Shown here: in pieces, positions 55,201-64,000 of the stretch | Layout: every line of letters begins with the position of its first letter | How positions within the stretch are numbered: the first letter of the stretch is position 1 | Assembly: GCA_947579605.1 (NCBI GenBank) | Contig: OX388321.1 | Location: 14,065,614-14,129,613 of the forward strand | Origin: Athripsodes cinereus | Taxonomy: Eukaryota > Arthropoda > Insecta > Trichoptera > Leptoceridae | Direction: 5' to 3' | Length of the DNA: 64,000 nucleotides | Notes under the pieces: model-generated | Told to the model about the DNA's origin: nothing | Seen by the model: only the letters and a program-made list of their open reading frames with translations | Database searches by the model: none | Translations under genes and position numbers: made by a program

Positions 55201-55594
55201 AAGTGGTGAATGTGTATTGTTTTATAATACCTAACAATCAACTGAACAACGACAGTTGTGACTCTTCACATTTTATTAAACTTATCACTTATGTTGTAGT
55301 TCAAAAAGCGGATTAAAAGAGAATATTCAAATGCAATCAAAAATATACACAATTGTGAGATGATATCAAAAATATAATAAGTTGGTCTACATGTCCTAAT
55401 AAAGTTACAACAGCTACCTATCCTGTAAGCCTTATACCTACTTTTAATTAGCAGCTGCCATAAAGTATATCTTTTCTACATTCAAATTTAAGTAATATCT
55501 TAATCATTTGCTATTCAATGCATAATATTAACTATTCAATGCATAATATTGAATATTCTCAGTGTGTTGAATATTTTGATGTATTTATACCACG

Positions 55595-55640
55595 GACAAG
55601 ACATTCAGTAACTCTGCTGGCTGCCCCACTTTTAGGAGGT
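55595..55640 (+). repeat. (TAG)n-tailed SINE-like repeat, terminal fragment
   Basis: GACATTCAGTAACTCTGCTG, then GCTGCCCCACTTTTAGGAGG, resembles the CTGCTGGCTACCCCACTTG terminus. Confidence 0.4.
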
Positions 55641-56288
55641 ACCTACCATATTGTTATAAACGTACATATCATAGATAAAATTAATATTTTAAACTTTATG
55701 TTGCAAACTTTTGGTATTTACCGAATCGTTTAATTGACTACACAATGTTGCATCGCGATGTAAATAAGAATAGGTATTCGACAGTTTTCGACAACCAGGT
55801 GGTTAAATATAAACCCTGGCTTTTATCCTATTCAATTTAGAAGGGTGACCACAATCCAATTTAATACATAGTTGGAACTTCTAAGTTAACATATTTAATA
55901 TTATGTAGGTACCAACCTGCATAAATGTATTACACAGGCGTTTCTACATCTTACAATATTAGGTAGGTAGGTACTTATCTGTACCTACTTCATTGGCGTA
56001 CTTCCAATACATCGTAAAACTCACAAACGCCTTTACAAGTGTATAAATGATTGCAACATTTCTTGGACCAATCTTATAGGTAGGTACTGGATAAAACGAT
56101 ATTTCCAATGTAGGTACCTATATCTTTGTTTCGAACCAACATTTTTCAAAGATAATATTTTTAAAGATGATGCTGGATTCAAAATAAACCCAAATATACC
56201 ATAGACACTCCACATTAAGCAACGTGCTTGTGTCGTAAAGGTGGAGTAGGTACATAACATACCTACGAATAAAACGACATTTCAAATT

Positions 56289-56422
56289 TGTACTTACTAC
56301 TACTACTACTATACCATCACGGCATATCCCACAAGTGGGGTAGCCAGCAGACCAGCTGCATATAAAACATGCAAGCTGTCTTCTCCGTGCCAATATAAAA
56401 TCAAGACTTTCAATAAAATGAT
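56289..56422 (-). repeat. (TAG)n-tailed SINE-like repeat, 3' half with tail
   Basis: The plus strand reads ACTACTACTACTACTATACC, then ATCACGGCATATCCCACAAG, GGGTAGCCAGCAGACCAGCT, ATGCAAGCTGTCTTCTCCG and GCCAATATAAAATCAAGACT. It is nearly identical to the reference copy over ~120 bp and carries the longest triplet tail. The element 5' half is missing, as in 5'-truncated retroposition. Confidence 0.8.
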
Positions 56423-56539
56423 ATTTTAAATCAACTCGAAAGTTGTCACATATTGTAATTTTACCGTGGTTTTTATTAAGGTACTCTAACTTAAATACTC
56501 TTCTTATTTCGTATTCTCTTACGTATATATAGGTACATA

Positions 56540-56600
56540 CCATCAAGGCATATCTTTAAAGTACATTAGCCAATGAACTAACTGTATGTAAAAAGGTAAT
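56540..56600 (-). repeat. (TAG)n-tailed SINE-like repeat, decayed fragment
   Basis: ACCATCAAGGCATATCTTTA, then AGTACATTAGCCAATGAACT, loosely follows the CCATCACGGCATATC...GGTAGCCAGCAGACC terminus ~250 bp from a good copy. Confidence 0.4.
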
Positions 56601-57869
56601 CTTACATTTTTTTGTAGTCTTGTGTACCTTCATTTATAAATGAGTACGACATCATTTTGCTTTCTTGTGTATTCTCATTGGTATAGATTTTGTGTGTTCA
56701 AATTTAAGTACTATTTTAATTATACAATTACATTTAGGTACTATTCAATGCATACCTATATTATATAAAACTATAACTCTCTGATAACTCTATGCTCGGG
56801 CGTCGCTTTCATCCCATGATGATAGCGATGTACATTAATGAGGGATGTAGGTAATATTTTTCTTTCTTGAAACTTTTTACATGAATCACAAAAGTGCAAT
56901 AATAATAAGTCCAACAAACTCTTGCTATTTTATCGTCACCCTAGTAAATTAACCACCCCTTTTTATCAGAACATTGAATAATGAACAATAGGTATTATAT
57001 TTCACTTATTATACTAATGCATAATATTGGGTGCGCATGCACCGATTTTTATCTACTAACATTTGCTCAATGAACGGTAGATTGCATCACGTAACAACTG
57101 TAATTAATGCAATAAGTTAAGATAAAAAGAATATTGCATCTCATGACTTTATTTTCATAGTAAATATAATATAATAAATGCTTATTTGACTTTCTCATAT
57201 GTTTTTTTTTATTATTCTTAGTGGTTTATACTGAGTGCTGGCCTGCACTACGTAGAATGAAGTACATCCAAGAGAAGAATTTGGAAATCCAAGTATCTTT
57301 TTTTGTCCCAAGACTAAATATAAGAAAAAGGCAAATGTACTAAAGTTTTTTTTCATAGGTACTTGAATTAATAAAGGGATAAATATCTAATATTGATTTT
57401 GCAAACAGTTCAACTTTTGGGAGTATTAGTTTACCCATGGTTTTTTATTCGCTCATATTTTGTGCTAATAAACATGTATTTATCTATCATGTACATTTCA
57501 ATAATAATTTCAGTACATAGGTATATAATATGTAAGTTGTATATCTTGATGATATAAACAATACAATAAAATGTAGGTAGTACTTATCGAAGTGCGGCTC
57601 ACCTGTCCGATAAAAAGTAAGTTAATGGTAAAAGTCTGATACCAATCGTAAAAACTTTTCGCGTAAGCTTCCAATTTTATGTTATATACCTATGCTATGT
57701 ATATTTTATAAGTATACATATTGTAAGTAGGTATATATATTGTATGTATGTGTTATACAGTCATCCGAATTGAAAGAGAATGAAAGCTCCGTTGTACAAA
57801 TATTTGTACGAAAACATACATCCCATTTATGTTTTTTTTTATATTATGTGTGCTGTACATTAATATTAT
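56601..57869. other. AT-rich stretch without features
   Basis: No supported feature. The phrase ACTATTCAATGCATA near 56740 echoes a small duplication at 55510-55555. Confidence 0.45.
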
Positions 57870-58283
57870 GTACACATTAGTGATGTAACGATTGTGTGAT
57901 TTTGGATATTCGCGAATGGGAATGCGAATATTTGCTGCCGACATTCGCGAATGCGAATAGCGAATATTGACTTGCTTAAATTTCTACAATTGCTCAAACA
58001 TTAAAATTTCTACCCCCCCCCCCCCGTCGCCGAATTTTCGAAATGGTACAGGAATTTAAAATATTTCAAAACTCTTCGGTTTTCTTAGAGAATATTTTCT
58101 TGCAGTACCTTTTTCTACAATGTACCGGGTAAGAATCCGGTACTTTTACCGAATATCCGATACTTCATTACCAAAATAATATTCGCAAAACATTCGCATA
58201 TTTTTTTGCGAATGCGAATACTTTGAAATATGCGAAAATTCGCGAATGCGAATACGAATATTCGTTACATCACTAGTACACAT
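57870..58283. mobile_element. hAT-type MITE with 8-bp target-site duplication
   Basis: A 398-bp element (57878-58275) begins TAGTGATGTAACGATTG and ends CGAATATTCGTTACATCACTA, giving inverted TAGTGATGTAACGA termini. GTACACAT is present exactly on both sides (57870-57877 and 58276-58283); an 8-bp duplication is the hAT signature. Subterminal copies of TTCGCGAATGCGAATA and GCGAATA crowd both ends, as expected for transposase binding. The interior has a 13-base C run (58013-58025) and no ORF. It needs a hAT transposase supplied elsewhere. Confidence 0.93.
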
Positions 58284-58779
58284 TATATGTATTGTATGAG
58301 TGTGTATCTTACAACAGCAATATAAAAATGAATTAGGTTTTTAATTACATCAAACACGGTTTATTCTTGTGTCCGTGTCAAAGTAAATTTACACAATTAT
58401 TCGCACCTTTGCGCCGTTTCAAAACTACAAAAGAATTATTTTTATATTATGTTAAAGGTAAGTATATATGTAATTTATAAATGTTTGATAGGTCCTTTTT
58501 ACGCCCTGTGCCATTCATAATGATTGTGTGTATTTTGTGATGTTATAGAATTCATGTTATTTTATCTTTCTTTAAAGTTTAAAAGTCAAAAGATACATTT
58601 TACCAAATTTCTTAAATGCAGGGAACTTGACTAAAAATGAAACGACATCGATCTTTTAGTATAACTTTTTACTGACACAATAAAAAAGTCATCAAGCTTC
58701 AGAAATCTGATATGGTACAAGAAGAGATGAGTTGTTCTGGAACTTCAGTTTTTAACAAAACTATATATTCCTTATATCG
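58284..58779. other. AT-rich stretch without features
   Basis: No supported feature recognised. Confidence 0.5.
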
Positions 58780-59110
58780 AACATGGCAAAAATGCTGGTG
58801 CACAATTCCACTCGGAACCACCACTTATGTATGCAAGTAAAAAGTGGTTAAAGAAGGACGAAAAGATGAAATAAATACAGTGGAGAAATGATCACTGAGA
58901 AGAATGATTGGTAAAATGTTGCGTGAGAGAGTAAGGAATGACGATATTAGAAGAATGAGCGAATGTAGGAAGAATGTTGTGGATAGAATGCGTGTATGTA
59001 AATAAGTCTTGATGGTTTGCACATGTGAAACGAATAAATGAGGATAGGATGACAAAGAGGATATACTTATCTGAAATTGAGAGTTTGAGTAAGGAAGTTT
59101 GCGAGTCCAA
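58780..59110 (+). mobile_element. RTE-like LINE fragment, plus strand, multiple frameshifts
   Basis: Read across frames: RMIGKMLRERVRNDDIRRMS, then NVVDRMRVC, then after a shift WFAHVKRINEDRMTKRIYLS and EIESL. The order (RRMxG...R.RN.DIRR...GHV.RM.E.R..K.IY) fits the C-terminal region of an RTE-like or related non-LTR polyprotein. At least two frameshifts and several stops make it dead. The opposite-strand frames of 121 and 72 codons are by-products. Confidence 0.65.
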
Positions 59111-59429
59111 TAACCACGTGGTTTGAAATCACTGTGTGTGCATGAAGAGTTGTATTTATTCATATACCTACTCGTATTTAACAAATACAATCAAAACCAG
59201 TAAGAAATATGATTATCCAACTAGGTGAACCTGTTCTCGGACAATTCTTTCGTTACAACAAGGTATACGTTTACAAATGAAACCCATAAACTAAACATTA
59301 AACTAAAAATAATAAATTAAACATAAAGTATGTACAGTAAAACAAAATAAATACAATATGTATGAATGCAAAAGAAGCGAAAGAAGTGTGTAAGGATAGA
59401 TGTATGTTATGTTATCTATATATTGTTCC

Positions 59430-59482
59430 ATTCTCTCTGTCTACTCCACATGGGATACGGCGTGAGAGTATAGTATAATAGT
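59430..59482 (+). repeat. Related CTCTGCCTACYCC...GGCGTGA repeat end
   Basis: TCTCTCTGTCTACTCCACAT, then GGGATACGGCGTGAGAGTAT, resembles the 3' terminus of the (TAG)n-tailed family (CTACCCCACTTGTGGGATATGCCGTGATGGTATAG). It also matches, in reverse complement, 63408-63445. Probably a sister subfamily. Confidence 0.45.
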
Positions 59483-59782
59483 GTATAAAAGTATATATTA
59501 ATGAAATATTAACCAAACAAAATGTCATTTTTCCATTCCCTTACACAGTTTTCACATTAATTAGAAGGGATTATTTTTACTATGACGTAAAGGTAAAGGT
59601 TTTTCGTAATATCAAAAATTAATTTTATTTGGGAACTACCTACCTATAGTTAATTTTGAGAAAAAAATATGCCACAAATTCCAATTTACAATAAAGAATG
59701 CCGAAACGGAAGCTATAGATTCTTCCTGTTATCCAGGAGAATGATCAATAGAAGACAGTGTTAGTAACTGCAGTGTTATTGA

Positions 59783-59860
59783 CAAAATATTATTTATTTA
59801 TTTATTTATTAATAAATGCTGTGAATATGTGACGCCCACTACATCAATTATTATTTATTA
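59783..59860 (-). mobile_element. LINE 3' tail with TTTA repeats
   Basis: TTATTTATTTATTTATTAAT on the plus strand adjoins AATGCTGTGAATATGTGACG, resembling the 2585-2790 tail. In minus sense it is a 3' end with AAAT repeats. Confidence 0.4.
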
Positions 59861-62217
59861 GATGTATTAAATATATTTTTTTAATATTGTATTAAGTTTG
59901 GATAAAAATATTTATTCTGAGATAAGTCGAATTTAACAATACTTCGTCATACACAAACAAGCTGATGAACAAGTGTTAAAATTTATAATAGACGAAACAA
60001 ACAGCTTACAGATATTTGGGACACCTTTGGAATAATTTTTCTATGTTCGTAGACTACTAATTTATTATCAATTGACTAAAGTTATGTAGATTATTATCAA
60101 TTATTAATAATGACTGGATTGTACGCAAAACTACCACCAATACATATCAGATGAAAGTCACCATAAGAAAACCTCAAAGTCTGCATCTTTTTCATGGAAT
60201 ACCTATAAAAGTATCAAGAGGTGACTCAACTGGTAATAAATTGCTCTGAGTAAAGGAAGATCGTGTCCAGTAGTAATAAAAATCAAAATGATAAAACTCT
60301 TAAAAAGAACAAGCAGCTTTGTTGAAAATCTCAAAATTTGGCTACTGTCTTTTGTCTTAATTATTGAGGGAAGTAAAGTAAAACTAAAAGCTTTTCAAAA
60401 TGATAAAAGGTATGACAAAATTATAGAGATTATGTGAAATTGTTAGCTATGAACATTGACCTATATGATATAGACTAGTGATGAACTACTTATTATCCCA
60501 GAAAATATGTTATGCTCCTTGAATTCATAATTTTAAGATGCTTATGGTCTCTTTCTTTCTTATATTTAAGTATTCGTCATCTTTTATAACTGAAAAAGCC
60601 ATAAAAGCACCCATCCAACAAAAAATCACTTGGTCGCATTACCAATTTTTCCTTTGATTTCTAGTTTATACAATATACAGAGCTTGGTGGCTATAAACTG
60701 TGTATTTCAATATCATTTGAAAAGTTATGCCTGTAAAAAAGAATGGGAAATCGATAAAACTAAATGACATTTTGCAGTCAATAGTAGCTGTAAGCTCGGG
60801 CTACCTTCAATTCTTTGCATTGTGAAATTGTTATATTATTGATGTATGAACCCATATGAGTAACAACACTAATGATACCATAATACCTACAAATAAACTA
60901 TAGAATACTTATACCGGAAGTTTTTAATATTTCGATATTGCAATACAAAAAAAAATATACAATATTCCTCAAAATATTGTTGCTTCGAAAGAAGGTAGTA
61001 AATGCAAAAAAAAAATGTAGATAAATTGTGAAACATTTTCTTTTAAAAATAGAGCCCAGCCAATATAACATTGTACGAACCGGAGTTAACGAACCTCAGA
61101 GTGTGTGAAACATGCTACAGTAGTTACATGAGTATGTACCTATAATGTTTTTTTTTATTTATATAATAGAAAATAGTTTTCATTTTTTTAAATATGTAAA
61201 AATACCATCGATCCAGTCATTAAACACTGCTGAGTTATCAAATTCACTTTTGTTTCAAAATACTATATTTTTTTCAATGGCAGAATATAAAATACATTTT
61301 TACAATTTCATATTACGCCCGTTAACCAATGCAGCAACTTCTATTGTATTGTACATTTGAATGATGCACCCCGCGGATTTACAAATGTAAAGATAGTAGG
61401 GCCTTGATCTAAAACATTTATCATCGATATAATAATAACATATTATTATACTGCAACCGTATGAACGGAGGCTGACGGTAACTATGAGCATAAATATATA
61501 AAACGACTATAACTCATGTAAACTATTATCAGAAAGCAACAGCTAACAACCCCATAAGCCTCCGAGACAAATTGTTTTATAATGATTATTGTTGTAGTAA
61601 GCTTTAATACATTTGCACGCCCCTATCATCATCACAAGACTCAGTACAGATATAAAATCAAATATTTGCAGATGTGTTTTTACCTTCACATTACCTACGT
61701 ACTACTAACTTAGCCTATAGTAGATAATAATATTAACACTGACAATAATATGTACACATACGTGGACTATGTGCTCAGCCTTCATTAAACCAGAATTAAG
61801 ACTTTTATGGCGCTCTGGTGAATAGGTATGTTGTAGGCGCACTAAATATACTAGAAGGTACATCAAATTTGCTCATTAGCCATTAAGTGTAACTATCTCA
61901 GTAGAGCATCATAAGAATGTTTTTAAATTTGCATAATTGAATATTCGTACTAATTTCAAATAAATACTATGATTTACTGAAGCAATTTCATCTTCCGAAC
62001 AGAGATGTAAATAGTTCCATTTTCGCGGTGATTATAACATTACTACGTAAATGAAATAATAAACGAACTTCATTCGTCTTTTCCAGCATTCCTCCTCTTA
62101 GGTTCAACACACCTAATCGACATTCCGGCCTCCTCTTTGTGCCCTTTCCGAATTGATAAGAGAAATAAATATAATCGATTATAGTATTAATAATTATAAT
62201 CCCGTGGTGACCTCAGC
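59861..62217. other. Long AT-rich stretch without genes
   Basis: About 2.3 kb. A mildly GC-richer phrase at 62085-62150 (TTCCTCCTCTTAGGTTCAAC) could be repeat-derived. Nothing else supported. Confidence 0.45.
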
Positions 62218-62440
62218 AAAGAATTAGTCTCCCACTCTTTTTTCTTCGTTTCCGAGTCTCGAGGTAATCGTAAAATATTACGTTTGAGACATTTAACTTA
62301 TTCATTTCAGTGATGAGGTATGTCACCCACCCTTAATGTCTTAACATCTATTGGCACGGAGAGGATTACTGGTATGTTTATTACATTCTTTTGATCCGCT
62401 GGCTACCCCGCCTCTGAAAAGTGCCGCGATGTTATGAATG
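62218..62440 (+). repeat. (TAG)n-tailed SINE-like repeat, full-length diverged plus-strand copy
   Basis: Starts AAAGAATTAGTCTCCCACTC, then TTTCCGAGTCTCGAGGTAAT, TTCAGTGATGAGGTATGTCA, CCCACCCTTAATGTCTTAAC and TTGGCACGGAGAGGATTACT. It ends CGCTGGCTACCCCGCCTCTG then TGCCGCGATGTTATGAATG. Both ends are conserved relative to 22466-22705, which defines the unit as ~220-240 bp. Confidence 0.75.
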
Positions 62441-62470
62441 TACATATGATTATAATACAAAAATAAATTG

Positions 62471-62571
62471 TCTAAACAAAATTATTGATAATAACGTAGT
62501 TAATATTTTCGACCGACGCGACGGTAGGTACTCACTGCTGTAATTATTATCAATAATTTTGTGTGTTTAGA
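62471..62571. repeat. Inverted repeat around a GC-rich loop
   Basis: TCTAAACAAAATTATTGATA-ATAA (62471-62494) pairs with 62544-62571, with a 4-nt bulge (GTGT). The loop contains CGACCGACGCGACGG. It could be a short MITE, but no flanking duplication was seen. Confidence 0.5.
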
Positions 62572-63407
62572 AAAGTGGATTACTTTTATATATTATCTAA
62601 TGAAACGTTTAATAATAAGTAAGAGAAACATTGACAGACAGAAGAATAAGGCTGTTTATAAATAATAATTGATTGAAGACAAATAATATTACGATTATAC
62701 AAGGCAGACTATAATACGGCAGGTAAGAAAGTTATGCAAATATAAAATAATATCTTTTATCACAATGAAAACATATAGGCGTTTTGTTAAATCAACAAAA
62801 TAATAGGTACCCATCATTGTAAAGGAAGGTACAAAGTTTACATGGTACTATAAAACCAACAATGCTTTTGTTAGTCTCATACAATCACGATGATGGGATA
62901 TTCCGGTGACGTTTCGGTACAAACTTAAAACTCATTGTCAAGACAAAGTATCTATAACACAATAAAAGCTATACACAGCGAAAAGTTTTATATTATACAA
63001 ACAGATATGGTAACATGTCCGGTATCTATTGTGAACAATCAAACGTTTTTATACACTAACCGTATCAATCAAATTCAAAGCGGCTGCTATAGGAATAATA
63101 ATTTTGATTTTATTTTAGGAATAATGATTTTTTTTTATTTATTTTCATATGTATATTTACAGTTTGGTAATAACATACGTACACAAATAGCTAGAGTATT
63201 GTAGAATGGTTTTTTGAAAACGATTCGTTGCACTTCAAAATATGCACTTCATGAAGTATTTCTAAGATACCTTTGTTAAACATTTTTTTTTCTAATAACG
63301 CTTTTCAGATAAAACTAATTAAAATGTAATAATATGTACATCCTATACATTATATTTAATTAGTTTTTGTTTTATATTCAATACATCTATCTATCTATCA
63401 AAACTTT
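62572..63407. other. AT-rich stretch, one long but compositional frame
   Basis: An 89-codon plus-strand frame (62935-63204) is rich in Ile, Asn, Phe and Tyr and looks composition-driven. A short (ATCT)n run lies at 63384-63397. Confidence 0.4.
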
Positions 63408-63445
63408 TACGCTGTGTGCCAAGCGGGGTAAGCAGAGAGGATGAA
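63408..63445 (-). repeat. Related repeat end, minus-strand copy
   Basis: In minus sense CATCCTCTCTGCTTACCCCG, then CTTGGCACACAGCGTAAAAG, followed by GATAGATAGATAGAT. It parallels 59430-59482 and, like the main family, ends in a simple-repeat tail. Confidence 0.45.
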
Positions 63446-63654
63446 ACGAAATATAGACCTATACTTACATTCTTCTTTCGCTTCCTCTACAGTTTTAATT
63501 CTTTTTTGAATTTCAGCGGTAACTTCACGTGTAGGTACTGTACTAAACAGTATATAGGTACTTGTACATTTTGTATCAATCGACGATTGAAAAATAATAA
63601 TATTAGATGTATTTATTATACATACGATTAAGATTTTATTATACATACATCTTC

Positions 63655-63760
63655 TTCCCTTGTCCTAGTTGGGTCGGGGGCCCACTGCGCCTAGGTACCT
63701 ACCTCCTCCAGAGATACCTGTCCACCGCTGTTTCCAGGACCTCTGGCCACTCCAAATTAT
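63655..63760 (-). mobile_element. LINE C-terminal fragment
   Basis: The minus strand reads PEVLETAVDRYLWRR and then GGGCCCCCGACCCAACTAGG, ACAAGGGAAGAAG. The (A)xDRxLWRR motif close to a GGGAAGAAG end fits the RTE-like termini at 4481 and 19459. It is short and decayed, with an inserted GTAGGTACCTAG-like motif. Confidence 0.5.
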
Positions 63761-64000
63761 TTTATTATATCTCATATTATTTCTCACCTGTAAGTATACG
63801 CCTACCTACCTATTTATCAGTGACTTATCTTCCATGCTAACCCAAAAACCGAGCTTTACCTGATTTTTTTATCTTTGGAGTAATAAAAAGATTATTAAAG
63901 TAAGCAATAAACATCGTAGAATTTATAATTTCGTGCGAATCTGAGCAAGTAATTTCGTCTGTTCTTAAAATAAGCATTTAGTGCGCCTTAGTGCAGTTGT

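Noticed and set aside
54993..55316. 107-residue plus-strand gene
   Set aside because: Starts inside a degraded SINE-like copy and crosses an unassigned GC-rich patch. No recognisable domain or splice structure.
55510..55555. Small tandem duplication CTATTCAATGCATAATATT as a new repeat family
   Set aside because: Only two ~20-bp copies plus a weak echo near 56740. Too short and AT-rich to support a family.

Overview
This window looks like gene-poor nuclear DNA from an insect, most likely a moth or butterfly (Lepidoptera). It is very AT-rich, with no operons, ribosomal genes or convincing host protein-coding gene. It is crowded with short dead pieces of non-LTR retrotransposons, SINEs and MITEs, and strongly enriched for TAGGTA/TACCTA motifs. 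The order-level call is an inference from these repeat signatures, not from a host gene. The stretch could be intergenic or lie inside a very large intron.

Layout. 1-5 kb: a 5'-truncated RTE-type LINE end, a LINE 3' tail, a PIF/Harbinger-like element with TAA target-site duplication, and a LINE C-terminus with a GAA tail. 5-11 kb: SINE-like repeat copies, an AT-rich inverted repeat, a GC pocket that could be a first exon, and LINE ends. 11-22 kb: a LINE insertion with a perfect 14-bp target-site duplication, a tRNA-derived SINE, nested RTE copies, a second Harbinger-like element and several LINE 3' ends. 22-30 kb: a complete copy of the (TAG)n-tailed repeat, a fold-back element, a small membrane-protein-like ORF, a TA-flanked MITE and a perfect 109-bp inverted repeat. 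30-40 kb: a Jockey/CR1-like LINE with an intact C-terminal ORF, a fossil reverse transcriptase read antisense, GC-rich palindromic DNA and a 118-bp tandem array. 40-50 kb: two more RTE-type ends, hairpin repeats and an unexplained coding-like block. 50-64 kb: the best-preserved RTE copy (217 open codons), a long-hairpin MITE beside a second hairpin element, a hAT MITE with a perfect 8-bp target-site duplication, and more SINE-like copies.

No cellular pathway is encoded here. What the elements share is mobilisation. RTE ends carry (TA)n or (GAA)n tails. A tRNA-headed SINE shares its 3' module with LINE tails, suggesting it uses that LINE's machinery. The MITEs depend on transposases not present in the window. 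The strongest oddities are the perfect 109-bp inverted repeat at 29141-29385, the homogenised 118-bp array at 39159-40155, and at least ten exact copies of the palindrome TAGGTACCTA. Family names rest on motif recognition by eye; no database search was possible.
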